Positions 37,673 to 46,957 of a DNA stretch of 64,000 nucleotides are shown here, piece by piece. The stretch is from Streptomyces sp. NBC_01451 (lineage in GTDB: Bacteria; Actinomycetota; Actinomycetes; Streptomycetales; Streptomycetaceae), in assembly GCF_036227485.1 (NCBI RefSeq), contig NZ_CP109479.1:7936001-8000000 (forward strand). The letters run 5' to 3'. The notes under the pieces were generated by a model. The model was not told the origin of the DNA, ran no database searches, and worked only from the letters and a program-made list of their open reading frames with translations. The position numbers and the translations under genes were made by a program. The stretch's first letter is position 1, and each line of letters begins with the position of its first letter.

Positions 37673-38344
37673 CTACTGCGCGCCGGGACGCACCAGCCCG
37701 CTCTCGTACGCGTACACGGCGGCCTGCACCCGGTCGCGCAGCCCCAGCTTGGTCAGCACATGCCCGACATGTGTCTTGACCGTGGTCTCGCTGACGAACA
37801 GATCGGCGGCGATCTCCGCGTTCGACAGGCCCCGCGCCACCAGCTTCAGCACCTCGACCTCACGCTCGGTCAACGTGTGCAGCGCGTCCGGCACGGGCTC
37901 GTCCCCCGACGGCAGATGCCCCGCGTACTTGTCCAGCAGACGACGCGTGATGCTCGGCGCGAGCATCGCCTCACCCGAGGCCACCACCCGGATCGCCTGC
38001 ACCAGCTCGTTGGCGGGCGCGTCCTTCAGCAGGAAGCCGCTGGCACCGGCCCGCAGCGCCTCCACCACGTACTCGTCGAGATCGAAGGTCGTCAGCACCA
38101 GCACCTTCGCCGGCCCGTCCCGCCCCGGTCCGGTGATCTGCCGAGTCGCCTCCACACCGTCCATCCGCGGCATACGGATGTCCATCAGAACCACATCGGG
38201 CTGAAGGGCCCGCACCTGGTCGATGGCCTGAAGACCGTCTCCGGCCTCGCCGACAACCGCGATGTCCTGCTCGGCCTCCAGAATCATCCGGAACCCGGTA
38301 CGCAACAGCGGCTGGTCGTCGACAAGTAGGACGCGGATGGCCAC
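37673..38344 (-). CDS. NarL/FixJ-type response regulator
   Basis: A 223-residue two-component regulator. The receiver domain (1-120) has acidic pocket DD at 9-10, phospho-acceptor Asp55 in VVLMDIRMPRMDG and the conserved Lys near 105. The C-terminal LuxR-type helix-turn-helix (about 150-215) reads LTEREVEVLKLVARGLSNAEIAADL. The start is GTG at 38344 with AAGGAG upstream. No sensor kinase gene lies beside it, so its partner is unknown. Confidence 0.93.
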   Translation of the reverse strand: MAIRVLLVDDQPLLRTGFRMILEAEQDIAVVGEAGDGLQAIDQVRALQPDVVLMDIRMPRMDGVEATRQITGPGRDGPAKVLVLTTFDLDEYVVEALRAGASGFLLKDAPANELVQAIRVVASGEAMLAPSITRRLLDKYAGHLPSGDEPVPDALHTLTEREVEVLKLVARGLSNAEIAADLFVSETTVKTHVGHVLTKLGLRDRVQAAVYAYESGLVRPGAQ

Positions 38345-38390
38345 GTAAGTCTCCTTCGCTAGGCCCTCCCATTCTGCCCTGTGCCGAATC

Positions 38391-38454
38391 GCGCCCCTAA
38401 GGGGCGCGGGGGAACTGCGCGACAGGCCCGACAGGCCCCCATCCGGACCCGCGG
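38391..38454 (+). repeat. Dispersed Streptomyces hairpin repeat, copy 3
   Basis: GCGCCCC-TAA-GGGGCGC hairpin at 38391-38407, then GGGGGAACTGCGCGACAGGCC and CCCGCGG at the end. It lies between the response regulator start and the nuclease gene end. Confidence 0.7.
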
Positions 38455-38458
38455 TTGA

Positions 38459-39349
38459 CTACGGCGCTCCCGGCGGAGCCACACGTACGGGCAACGGATA
38501 AGGCGGGGGAGTCCCCCCGAACTCCGGACACACGGCCTGGTGATCACACCAGCCACAGAGCTTCGTCGGCCGGGGCCGCCACACCCCCGACTCCGTGGCC
38601 TCCCGGATCGCCTCCCACAAAGCCAGCAGTTTCCGCTCCACCCGCTCCAGATCGGCCATGACCGGGTCGTACGTCAGCACGTCCCCGCTGCCGAGATACA
38701 CCAGCTGAAGCCGCCGCGGCACCACGTTCTTCAGCCGCCACACGACCAGCGCGTAGAACTTCATCTGGAACAGCGCGCCCTCCGCGTACTCCGGACGCGG
38801 TGCCTTCCCCGTCTTGTAGTCGACGATCCGCACCTCGCCCGTGGGCGCCACATCGACCCGGTCGATGATCCCGCGCAGCTTCAGCCCGGAATCCAGCTCC
38901 GCCTCGACGAAGAGCTCACGCTCGGCCGGCTCCAGCCGCGTCGGATCCTCCAGCCCGAACCAGCGCTCCACCAGCTGCTCCGCCTCGCCCAGCCACCGCG
39001 CCAGCCGCTCCCCGTCCGGATCGTCGGCGAACAGCTCCACGACCTCCGGCCGCGACTCCCGCAGCCGGTCCCACTGACCCGGGATCAACGACTTCGCCTG
39101 CGGCGCCGTCCGCTCGGCCGCCGGCGCGTCGAACAGCCGCTCAAGGACCGCGTGCACCAGCGTGCCTCTCGTCGCCGCCTCACTCGGCTTCTCCGGCAAC
39201 CGGTCGATCACCCGGAACCGGTACAGCAACGGACACTGCATGAAGTCACTGGCCCGCGAGGGCGACAACGACGCCGGCGCGGAGGGCGGCACGACCGGCG
39301 GGACGGACCCGGCGGCGCCCTCGGTGCTCATTTCCATGACGACGACCAT
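38459..39349 (-). CDS. RecB-like PD-(D/E)XK exonuclease
   Basis: A 296-residue single-domain nuclease of the PDDEXK_1/RecB family. The catalytic motif is in RIVDYKTGKAPRPEYAEGALFQMKFY near residue 190. One Cys near the N-terminus (SDFMQCPLLYRF) and three near the C-terminus (LCGWCDHQAVCPEF) match the iron-sulfur cluster ligands of AddB/Cas4-type nucleases. It probably acts on DNA ends in repair. I use the ATG at 39349; ATGs at 39337 and 39331 are also possible. Confidence 0.88.
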   Translation of the reverse strand: MVVVMEMSTEGAAGSVPPVVPPSAPASLSPSRASDFMQCPLLYRFRVIDRLPEKPSEAATRGTLVHAVLERLFDAPAAERTAPQAKSLIPGQWDRLRESRPEVVELFADDPDGERLARWLGEAEQLVERWFGLEDPTRLEPAERELFVEAELDSGLKLRGIIDRVDVAPTGEVRIVDYKTGKAPRPEYAEGALFQMKFYALVVWRLKNVVPRRLQLVYLGSGDVLTYDPVMADLERVERKLLALWEAIREATESGVWRPRPTKLCGWCDHQAVCPEFGGTPPPYPLPVRVAPPGAP

Positions 39350-39516
39350 ACGGCCCGCCACTGACAGTGACCCGGCCGCCGCCACGTCCCGGCCACAACA
39401 CCCCGGCGAACACAGGGGGTGCCGGGGCGGAACCCGTGGCGACGGCCGCATACCATCGACCCGAGGCCCTTCCGCCCCGGAGCGGAAAAGGGAGACGTAT
39501 CCGACAAGGGGACACT

Positions 39517-40986
39517 GTGGACGAGAGCGGCGGGAGCGGACAGCCGCGCTCCGGCAACGACCAGTCGACCGACCGCCACACCGGCGGTACGGCGTCGACC
39601 ACCGACCCCACACACCCCGAACCCACGACGACCGACACCAGGCTCGCGGAGACCGGGAAACCCGACGCCGAGCCCACGCCGACCGACGGCCCCGCCGACA
39701 CCGGCGAACCCGCCGCCCCGGAACCCCCGAAACAGGCGGAGCCCACGCAGCCGGACGCGCCCGCCGACACCCCGGGCCGTACCGGCGTCACCACCCCCCG
39801 CCCCGCCAAGTCCCGCGCCCCCCGGAAGCCCAAGGATCCCGGCGGCGGACTCCTCATGGGACGCCCCTTCGGCGTACCCGTCTACGTCGCCCCCAGCTGG
39901 TTCCTCGTCGCCGCCCTCATCACCTGGGTCTTCGGCGGCCAGCTGGACCGCGTACTGCCCGAACTCGGCGCCGTCCGCTACCTCGTCTCCCTCTTCTTCG
40001 CGGTCGCCTTCTACGCCTCCGTCCTCGTCCACGAACTCGCCCACACCGTCGCCGCGCTCCGCTTCAAACTCCCGGTACGCCGCATCCAGCTCCAGTTCTT
40101 CGGCGGCGTCTCCGAGATCGAGAAGGAGTCCGAGACCCCCGGGCGCGAATTCGTCCTCGCCTTCGTCGGCCCGCTCCTCTCGCTGATCCTCGCGGGCGTC
40201 TTCTACCTCGCCCTCCAGACCGTCGAACCCGGCACCGTCCCCGGCGTCCTGCTGGCCGGCCTGATGATCTCCAACCTCATCGTGGCCGCCTTCAACCTGC
40301 TCCCCGGCCTGCCCCTCGACGGCGGACGCATGCTCCGCGCCGTCGTCTGGAAGATCACCGGCAAACCCATGAGCGGTACGGTCGCCGCCGCCTGGGTCGG
40401 CCGCGCCCTCGCCGTCTCCGTCCTCATCGGGCTCCCGCTGCTCACCCAGTCCGGCGCCCTCGGCTCCACCGCCGAGGACAGCGTCGGCATGGACACCGTC
40501 ACCGACGCGCTGCTCGCCGCGATCCTCGCCGCGATCATCTGGACCGGAGCCGGCAACAGCCTCCGCATGGCCCGCCTGCGCGAACACCTCCCGGAACTCC
40601 GCGCCCGCAACCTCACCCGCCGTGCCGTCCCCGTGGAGACCAACACCCCGCTCTCCGAGGCACTGCGCCGCGCCAACGACGCCGGGGCCCGCGCCCTCGT
40701 CGTCGTCGACCCCGACGGCGAACCCCTCTCCCTCGTCCGCGAGGCCGCCATCGTCGGCGTACCCGAACACCGGCGCCCCTGGGTCTCGGTCAGCGGTCTC
40801 GCCCAGGACCTCACCGACGGCATGCGCGTCTCCGCGGAGCTCTCCGGCGAGGAACTCCTCGACGCCCTGCGCGCGACCCCCGCCACCGAGTACCTGGTCG
40901 TGGAGGATTCCGGCGAGATCTACGGAGTCCTCTCGGCGGCCGACGTGGAACGCGCCTTCGTCAAGGCGATGGCCCGCCCGAACTAG
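39517..40986 (+). CDS. Site-2 protease (M50) with C-terminal CBS domain
   Basis: A 489-residue membrane metalloprotease. Residues 1-100 are a Pro/Thr/Asp-rich disordered cytoplasmic segment. The membrane core follows, with zinc motif HELAH near residue 172 and the third ligand in NLLPGLPLDGGRML near residue 262. A CBS-type domain fills the last 120 residues (TPLSEALRRANDAGARALVVVD). Such proteases cut anti-sigma factors or membrane regulators. GTG at 39517 with AAGGGG upstream is preferred over the frame opening at 39367. Confidence 0.9.
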   Translation: MDESGGSGQPRSGNDQSTDRHTGGTASTTDPTHPEPTTTDTRLAETGKPDAEPTPTDGPADTGEPAAPEPPKQAEPTQPDAPADTPGRTGVTTPRPAKSRAPRKPKDPGGGLLMGRPFGVPVYVAPSWFLVAALITWVFGGQLDRVLPELGAVRYLVSLFFAVAFYASVLVHELAHTVAALRFKLPVRRIQLQFFGGVSEIEKESETPGREFVLAFVGPLLSLILAGVFYLALQTVEPGTVPGVLLAGLMISNLIVAAFNLLPGLPLDGGRMLRAVVWKITGKPMSGTVAAAWVGRALAVSVLIGLPLLTQSGALGSTAEDSVGMDTVTDALLAAILAAIIWTGAGNSLRMARLREHLPELRARNLTRRAVPVETNTPLSEALRRANDAGARALVVVDPDGEPLSLVREAAIVGVPEHRRPWVSVSGLAQDLTDGMRVSAELSGEELLDALRATPATEYLVVEDSGEIYGVLSAADVERAFVKAMARPN

Positions 40987-41007
40987 AGCGCGACTCCGCC
41001 GCGAGGG

Positions 41008-42429
41008 TCAGTGGGACACCCGCGCGCGACGCCAGGGGCGGGCGGCCAGGCGTTCGACGAGCAGATAGTGGACGAGCAGGGACAGGAACCAGGTCACCAC
41101 GCCCCCGACCAGGAACAGGCCGAGAGAGCCGAGACCCGGCTGGCCGCGCCGCAGCAGCCAGTACACGGGAAGGTGCAGCAGGAAGAGGCTGTACGACATC
41201 CGGCCGGCCTCCGTGAGCAGATCCCCCGACAGCAGCCGTACCAACGGGCCCCGACCGTGGCAGAGCACCGCTGTCAGTACGGCGGCCCCCAGCACGACGG
41301 CGACCACGTACGGGGTGTCGCCCCGCCCTCCGTCGCGCAGCACGGCGGACACCCCCAGGGCCGCCGCCGCGCCGAAACCGGTCACCGTCGACAGGACGGC
41401 GACCCGGCGGTTCACCGCACGCCCGCCGCGTTCCGCCAGGTGCACGAGACAGGCCGCACCGGCACCGGCAGCCAGGGCGAGCGCCCGACCACCGGTGACG
41501 GCGTCGACGCCGGGCAGCATCCCACCCGTCGAGGCGACGGCCACCGCCCCGGCGAGCAGCGCGACGACCAGCGCCACCGGAGCGAGCCGGCGGCGGGCCG
41601 GCAGGCCGAGGCAGGCCAGCAGCAGTGCCCACGCCAGTACGGGAAGGGCGGTGATGCCCCACGACCACAGCGGAGCGAGCGGCGAGTCCAGCGTGGGAAC
41701 GGCACCCGGCGGTCCCCCCTGCCACCACTCCGCCCAGCCCTCGTGACCCATCGGTCCGGCCAGGTCGCGGACGGTGCGCGCAGAACCCAGCGCCCAGCAC
41801 ACCGCGACGGTCGGGGCGACGGCCACCAGCAGCGCCGGAACCAGCCGCTTCGCCCTGCGGGCCAGGAAACCGGCCACGCCGGTGCTGCCCGTGGCCGTCG
41901 CCGCGCGCACGAGGGGCAGGGTGGCGAGAAAACCCGTCAGCACCAGCAGGACATCGACGCCCGCACCGGTCCAGGAGAGATACGGCCCGCCCACGCCGGT
42001 GTCATGCAACAGGACGGCCAGCACGGCCGCTCCCCGCAGACCGTCCACGGCGGAGAAGCGCCGCCAACCCGACTCCCGCCCCGCCTCCCGCGCCGGCACG
42101 GTGCCCGGCCCGGCCCCGGGTACAGGCCCGGCGGCGGGTGCCAGGAGACGGGCGACGTCCGCAGGGGGAGCACCGCCGACCGGTCCTCCGAGCACGGCCG
42201 CCCCCGCCTCTGCGCCCGGCACCGGCCACGTGACCGGAGCCGCATCCACGATCCGTCCCGCCCCGGCACCCCGGGGCCACCCCGGGGCCGGGATGCGCCC
42301 GGCAGCACCGGTCCGGGGCTCGGCGGCCCATGGCGCCGGGCCGGCGTGCGGCCGGGGGCGGGGACCGTTCTCGTACCGGGACGACTCGGCCGATTTCGGC
42401 GGCAGGTGCCCGTAGCGCTCTTCGTTCAT
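41008..42429 (-). CDS. Acyltransferase 3 family membrane protein
   Basis: A 473-residue protein. The first 125 residues are Pro/Ala/Gly-rich and probably disordered. The acyltransferase 3 domain follows, with VDGLRGAAVLAVLLHD near residue 128 and about ten membrane segments ending in MSYSLFLLHLPVYWLLRRG near residue 420. These enzymes acylate sugars of polysaccharides or antibiotics. The family histidine is present as HD in VLLHDTG. The start ATG 42429 overlaps the stop of the GH113-like gene by ATGA, so it belongs to that operon. Confidence 0.85.
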   Translation of the reverse strand: MNEERYGHLPPKSAESSRYENGPRPRPHAGPAPWAAEPRTGAAGRIPAPGWPRGAGAGRIVDAAPVTWPVPGAEAGAAVLGGPVGGAPPADVARLLAPAAGPVPGAGPGTVPAREAGRESGWRRFSAVDGLRGAAVLAVLLHDTGVGGPYLSWTGAGVDVLLVLTGFLATLPLVRAATATGSTGVAGFLARRAKRLVPALLVAVAPTVAVCWALGSARTVRDLAGPMGHEGWAEWWQGGPPGAVPTLDSPLAPLWSWGITALPVLAWALLLACLGLPARRRLAPVALVVALLAGAVAVASTGGMLPGVDAVTGGRALALAAGAGAACLVHLAERGGRAVNRRVAVLSTVTGFGAAAALGVSAVLRDGGRGDTPYVVAVVLGAAVLTAVLCHGRGPLVRLLSGDLLTEAGRMSYSLFLLHLPVYWLLRRGQPGLGSLGLFLVGGVVTWFLSLLVHYLLVERLAARPWRRARVSH

Positions 42430-43616
42430 CTCGGCCAGGTCCGGAAGCAGGAGGTGATGACGGCCTCGGCGGGACGGCCGAGGAAGGAGGTGCGGGAGCC
42501 GGCGGGGGCACCGGCCGCGGGGTCGGCGTGGAAGTCGAGGTTCCACCAGTAGAGGCCGGCCATGTCCCGGTTCCGTGCGACCCGGCAGGCGGCCTCGAAC
42601 CAGCGTTGCTGCACCGTGGGGTTGAGCTTCTCCCCGCCGCTCCAGACCGCCGGGTGACGATAGGCGCCGTCCTCGGCGATGATGCCGACCTCGCTCAGGA
42701 CGATCCGGGGCAGTTTCCCGGCGCTCTTGCGGTCCAGCCAGCGCTCCCAGCCCTCGGCGATCTCCGTGACGGAGGCGTCGTCGCCGAGCCGGGGGAGCGG
42801 GAAGTACGCGTCGATGCCCAGATGGTCGACGGGAACGGGGACATGCCGGGCGACGTAGTCGTCCCAGTTGGCGTCGTACGACAGTTCGCCGTGGAACGAC
42901 TTGCTCGCCGTGGCGATCAGCGAACGCCAGCGCGGGTCGTCCTCCAGCGACGTCAGTTCCGCCCCGACGACGAAGGTGCTCACGCGATGCCGGGCCGCGA
43001 GGGCGAGATAGGGCGCGAGGAAGGCCTCGTACGACCGGAACCAGGCCGCCCTGTCGGCGGGGGCCAGCGAACCGCGCCAGGCCAGCGGGTCCCGGGCCAC
43101 CAGGCTCCGCTCGTCGAGCAGCGGACGCACAGTGACGCGCAGTCCGGCCGCCGCCGCGGTGTCCATGAGCATGCCCAGATGCCGTACGGAGGGCGTCGCG
43201 GCCGAGGCGCCGACCAGGCTCGCCGTCGGGCCGGCCGTCGCGAACGGAAAGGTCACCGAGACCGCGTTCATGTGCCGGCCGACCATGTAGTTCACCAGAC
43301 GCAGCGCCTCGGTGCGCACGGACGAGTCCGTCTCGCCCGGGTAGGTGTACCAGAGCACCTGAGCCCCGAGTTGCGGGTCCCCGCGCCGCCACGGCCGGGC
43401 GACCCGCGCCGGGGCCGGACTCCCGACCGTGGATTCGGACGCGGATGCCGGCGCCGAAGCTGTGGACGAGGCCGGCGATCCGGCACCCGGAGCGACACAC
43501 CCGGCCGTCAGCAGAAGGGGCAGGAGGAGCAGCGGGACGAGGCCACGAAGGCGACGAAGGCGATGGAGGCGACGTAGATCAGGAAGGCCTCGAAGGCATC
43601 GAAGACGTGTGGGCAT
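42426..43616 (-). CDS. GH113-like glycoside hydrolase lipoprotein
   Basis: A 396-residue exported protein. The N-terminus is strikingly Arg/Leu-rich, followed by a hydrophobic run and the lipobox LTAGC near residue 39. A Ser/Ala/Pro linker leads to a TIM-barrel domain with candidate catalytic acids in FVVGAELTSLEDD near residue 217 and LSEVGIIAEDG near residue 305; the pattern resembles family 113 beta-mannanase-type proteins. It sits between a glycosyltransferase and an acyltransferase, suggesting trimming or processing of a cell-surface polysaccharide. The substrate is inferred only. Confidence 0.78.
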   Translation of the reverse strand: MPTRLRCLRGLPDLRRLHRLRRLRGLVPLLLLPLLLTAGCVAPGAGSPASSTASAPASASESTVGSPAPARVARPWRRGDPQLGAQVLWYTYPGETDSSVRTEALRLVNYMVGRHMNAVSVTFPFATAGPTASLVGASAATPSVRHLGMLMDTAAAAGLRVTVRPLLDERSLVARDPLAWRGSLAPADRAAWFRSYEAFLAPYLALAARHRVSTFVVGAELTSLEDDPRWRSLIATASKSFHGELSYDANWDDYVARHVPVPVDHLGIDAYFPLPRLGDDASVTEIAEGWERWLDRKSAGKLPRIVLSEVGIIAEDGAYRHPAVWSGGEKLNPTVQQRWFEAACRVARNRDMAGLYWWNLDFHADPAAGAPAGSRTSFLGRPAEAVITSCFRTWPR

Positions 43617-43619
43617 CCC

Positions 43620-45074
43620 TCAGGCCGGCTTCGCGATCACGACGAACTGGTTCTCCACGCCGCGCAGACACCGCAGCAGCCCCCGGAAGGACCCGACCGC
43701 CTCCCACAGCGCGAAGAACGGCATGAGGGCGACCACCGCGACCGGCTCCCACCACAGGCGGCGGCCGTTGGCCGACACCGAGGCGTTGATCTTGAGCCCC
43801 TCCCAGTACATCCAGACCGCGTACCCCATGGTCACCGCCCACAGCGGCAGGATCCACGGCGTGACCGGCGAGGTGTTGAGGTCGCCGAGCAGTGCGCCGA
43901 CCGCGAGGACGACACCGACGTGCTGGAAGGGGCCCATGACCCAGGTCGTCACGCTGTACATGAGCAGCGCCCGGGAACGACGCGGCAGGCTCCGGTTGAA
44001 GGCCAGCCCCACCAGACCCCACGACCAGCGCTCCCGCTGCTTGAGGAAGTCCCGCATGGTCGCCGGGGACGCGCCGTAACTGCGGCCGGAGAACCAGTCG
44101 CTGCGCCCCTTGTAACGACTGGCGAAGACCAACGCGAGATGCGCGTCCTCGCAGATGGAGTCCGGGCCGAAGTCCCAGCCGATCGTGGCCTCGACGGACG
44201 CGCGCAGCAGCAGCAGTTCGCCGTGCAGCCCGGCCAGCGGAGTACCGCCGCCGGTGAGGACGGCGAAGCGGGCGATGTCGTCCGCGGGGCGGATCGCGTC
44301 GGCCAGCCAGGTCAGGCGGTTGACGGCGTTCTCGCGCGGATACGTCAGCATGCCCTGGGCCAGGTGCTTGCCCTCGGGACCGGCGCGGCGCTGGGCGTTG
44401 ATGAAGCGCGCCACCTGCTCGGCCGTGTCCGGACCCACACCGGTGTCGTCGTCCATGTGCAGCACCCACACGTCGTCCTGCGCCTCACCCTCGGCGATGC
44501 GCAGTTCGTGGGCGTAGTGGTTGGCGCGGGCCTTGAACCGGGTGCCGTTGGGAGTCCGGTAGGCCTTCGGCACGGTGACCACGCGAATCAGGGGGCTGCG
44601 GGCGGCCAGTGCGTCGATCCGGACGGCGGCCTCGCAGCCCTCCTCCGTCAGGACGTCGACGCGCAGATCGGGGAACCAGCCCGGCAGGAACGCGCAGTAC
44701 GACAGCACCGACCGCTCCAGCGCCGGATAGGTGTCGTCACGTCCGATGGTCGGGACCAGCACGACGAGCCGGTCGTGCTGCGCCGGGGAGGCCTCCGTCC
44801 AGCCGCGCTGGCGCGCGATACGGCGACGGGTCAGCACGGCACCGGCCACGCCGACGAACGAAGACACGACGGGCAGCGTCCACAGGACGGTGACCACCCA
44901 GCCCATCAGCGTCCGCTCGGGGGAGTACAGCGCGGAGGAGAAGACATAGGCGAGGCCCGCGGTGACCAGGAACGGCAGAAACCCCGGCTTCCAGACCGCC
45001 TGACGTCTCACCATCCGCGCGGTGCGGCGGGACCGGAAGAGGTCGACGCCGTCTGCGGAGGTGGCCATGATCAC
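43620..45074 (-). CDS. Membrane glycosyltransferase, family 2 (Egghead/mannosyltransferase-like)
   Basis: A 484-residue processive-type transferase. Two N-terminal membrane helices lie at about 28-80. The GT-A domain has the metal-binding DDDTG near residue 195, catalytic-base region CEDAHLAL near residue 305 and QRERWSWG near residue 345 (the Q-x-x-R-W motif). At least three C-terminal helices follow. It should add sugars to a lipid- or polymer-linked acceptor on the inner membrane face. GTG at 45074 opens the frame; ATG at 45068 is also possible. First gene of the three-gene polysaccharide-type operon. Confidence 0.88.
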   Translation of the reverse strand: MIMATSADGVDLFRSRRTARMVRRQAVWKPGFLPFLVTAGLAYVFSSALYSPERTLMGWVVTVLWTLPVVSSFVGVAGAVLTRRRIARQRGWTEASPAQHDRLVVLVPTIGRDDTYPALERSVLSYCAFLPGWFPDLRVDVLTEEGCEAAVRIDALAARSPLIRVVTVPKAYRTPNGTRFKARANHYAHELRIAEGEAQDDVWVLHMDDDTGVGPDTAEQVARFINAQRRAGPEGKHLAQGMLTYPRENAVNRLTWLADAIRPADDIARFAVLTGGGTPLAGLHGELLLLRASVEATIGWDFGPDSICEDAHLALVFASRYKGRSDWFSGRSYGASPATMRDFLKQRERWSWGLVGLAFNRSLPRRSRALLMYSVTTWVMGPFQHVGVVLAVGALLGDLNTSPVTPWILPLWAVTMGYAVWMYWEGLKINASVSANGRRLWWEPVAVVALMPFFALWEAVGSFRGLLRCLRGVENQFVVIAKPA

Positions 45075-45124
45075 CCACTTGCTTACATAAAGGACCGACT
45101 CGTCACCAAGGGCCGGAACACCCT

Positions 45125-45150
45125 GGAAGTACTTGAAGTACCGGAAGTAC
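45125..45150. repeat. Three 9-bp direct repeats (GGAAGTACT type) upstream of the glycosyltransferase operon
   Basis: GGAAGTACT, TGAAGTACC and GGAAGTACT follow each other at a 9-bp period, 50 nt before the glycosyltransferase start. They could be iterated operator half-sites. Confidence 0.6.
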
Positions 45151-45271
45151 TAAGCGGAACCATGCATGCCGATTGTAGATTTTGTGAAGATGATTCCCGT
45201 CACAGGACGGGACTCCCGAAGCCGGTCCCTCACCCGCAAGCCCGGTGGTCAGCGGCCCCCGACAACACCGG

Positions 45272-45283
45272 TAGGCTCTTCAC
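45272..45283 (+). promoter_or_regulatory. Leaderless-type -10 element before trmI
   Basis: TAGGCT (45272-45277), then 6 nt, then the ATG at 45284. No Shine-Dalgarno sequence is present, so translation of trmI is probably leaderless. Confidence 0.55.
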
Positions 45284-46186
45284 ATGTCCGAACCGACCGG
45301 TGCCGCCCGCAGGCGCGGGCCCTTCAAGGTCGGGGACCAGGTTCAGCTGACCGACCCCAAGGGCCGCCACTACACGTTCACGCTCGAAGCCGGAAAGAAC
45401 TTTCACACCCACAAAGGTTCCTTCCCGCACGACGAGCTGATCGGCGCACCCGAGGGCAGCGTTGTCCGCACCACCGGAAACGTCGCCTACCTCGCGCTGC
45501 GCCCCCTGCTCCCCGACTACGTCCTGTCCATGCCCCGCGGCGCCGCCGTGGTCTACCCCAAGGACGCGGGGCAGATCCTCGCCTTCGCCGACATCTTCCC
45601 CGGCGCACGCGTCGTCGAGGCGGGCGTCGGCTCCGGCTCGCTCAGCAGCTTCCTGCTGCGCGCCATCGGCGACCAGGGCATGCTGCACTCCTACGAGCGC
45701 CGCGAGGACTTCGCCGAGATCGCCCAGCAGAACGTCGAGCGCTACTTCGGGGGTCCCCACCCCGCCTGGCAGCTGACTGTCGGCGACCTCCAGGACAACC
45801 TGAGCGACACCGAGGTCGACCGTGTCGTCCTCGACATGCTCGCCCCCTGGGAATGCCTGGAGGCGGTCTCCAAGGCGCTCGTCCCCGGCGGCATCGTCTG
45901 CTGCTACGTGGCGACCACCACCCAGCTCGCCCGGACCGTCGAGTCCATCCGCGAGATCGGCTGCTTCAACGAGCCGAGTGCCTGGGAGTCGATGGTCCGC
46001 AACTGGCACATCGAGGGCCTCGCCGTCCGCCCCGACCACCGCATGATCGGCCACACCGGCTTCCTGCTCACCGCCCGCCGCCTCGCGGACGGCGTCGAGC
46101 CGCCCATGCGCCGCCGCCGCCCCTCCAAGGGCTCCTACGGCGAGGACTACACCGGCCCCAACGCCGACGGCGGCAACGGCCGCTGA
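45284..46186 (+). CDS. trmI: tRNA (adenine-58-N1)-methyltransferase
   Basis: TrmI methylates A58 in the T-loop of tRNA using AdoMet. It is 300 residues. The N-terminal beta domain includes GRHYTFTLEAGKNFHTHKGSFPHDELIG. The Rossmann methyltransferase domain has VVEAGVGSGSLSSFLLRAI near residue 107 (AdoMet glycine loop) and catalytic-site DMLAPWE near 184. In actinobacteria it commonly sits beside the arc/proteasome genes, as here. Confidence 0.95.
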   Translation: MSEPTGAARRRGPFKVGDQVQLTDPKGRHYTFTLEAGKNFHTHKGSFPHDELIGAPEGSVVRTTGNVAYLALRPLLPDYVLSMPRGAAVVYPKDAGQILAFADIFPGARVVEAGVGSGSLSSFLLRAIGDQGMLHSYERREDFAEIAQQNVERYFGGPHPAWQLTVGDLQDNLSDTEVDRVVLDMLAPWECLEAVSKALVPGGIVCCYVATTTQLARTVESIREIGCFNEPSAWESMVRNWHIEGLAVRPDHRMIGHTGFLLTARRLADGVEPPMRRRRPSKGSYGEDYTGPNADGGNGR

Positions 46187-46207
46187 CCACGTCAACGCAC
46201 CGACACC

Positions 46208-46245
46208 GTGGCCGAGTTCCCGCAGCACTCCGGGAACTCGGCCAC
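46208..46245 (+). terminator. Terminator after trmI
   Basis: A perfect 15-bp stem (46208-46222 with 46231-46245), 8-nt loop, 22 nt after the stop, followed by AACTCTTT. Confidence 0.85.
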
Positions 46246-46381
46246 AACTCTTTCCCGTTGCCGCCACAACGGCACCGGTGCTGACACGCAGCACCGCTGA
46301 CCCCGCCGTTCCCCCGCACTGTGACGTGTGGCACTATGCGGGACACCCCACCGGCACAGCCCTCCACGGGAGACACTCCGA

Positions 46382-46957
46382 GTGCAGCAATCCGCCGTCC
46401 CGGAACTGGCACACACGCACACCCGCCCCATCCACTGGCTCGCCACGGCCACCGCCCTCGCCGGCGTCGTCGCCCTCTCCTCTGCGCTCCAGCCGGGCTC
46501 CGCCACCGCGGCCCAGGCGGCCGGCCCCGCGGGAAGACCCGCCGCGGCAGCGGCACCCCCCGACCCCACCGGGGTCGACTTCCCCCTCCAGTGCGGCCCG
46601 CTCCCGGTCCTCGTGCAGAACAAGGCCACCGGAGACCTCGACGGCGACGGCAGACCCGAGACGGTCGCCTCCGTACGCTGTGACGCCGGCTCGGGCACCC
46701 CGCCCAACGGTGTGTACGTCCTCACCCGGGCCGCCGATGCCGGGAAGCCGCGCATCGTCGCGACCCTCGTCGACCCCAAGGACCGCCTCACCGTCACCGA
46801 CCTGACCGTCCGTGACGCCGCCGTCACGGCCACCCTCCTCGGCTACTCGTCCCTCGACGTCCCCCGGTGCTGCCCCGACGTCGACGAGCGCGCCAAGTGG
46901 CAGTGGAAGAACGGCGCGTTCCTCCGCTCGACACCCGCCGGCGCGCAGAGTGTGTGA
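46382..46957 (+). CDS. Secreted protein with a VCBS/FG-GAP-like calcium motif
   Basis: A 191-residue exported protein of unknown function. A hydrophobic signal-like segment (about residues 20-40) is followed by an Ala/Pro-rich linker. The mature part has ATGDLDGDGRPETVASVRC, a D-x-D-x-D-G-type motif as in FG-GAP/VCBS repeats, then one compact domain with a CCPDVDERAKWQW segment. GTG at 46382 has GGGAG 9 nt upstream. Similar proteins are common beside trmI and the ferredoxin in Streptomyces. Confidence 0.75.
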   Translation: MQQSAVPELAHTHTRPIHWLATATALAGVVALSSALQPGSATAAQAAGPAGRPAAAAAPPDPTGVDFPLQCGPLPVLVQNKATGDLDGDGRPETVASVRCDAGSGTPPNGVYVLTRAADAGKPRIVATLVDPKDRLTVTDLTVRDAAVTATLLGYSSLDVPRCCPDVDERAKWQWKNGAFLRSTPAGAQSV

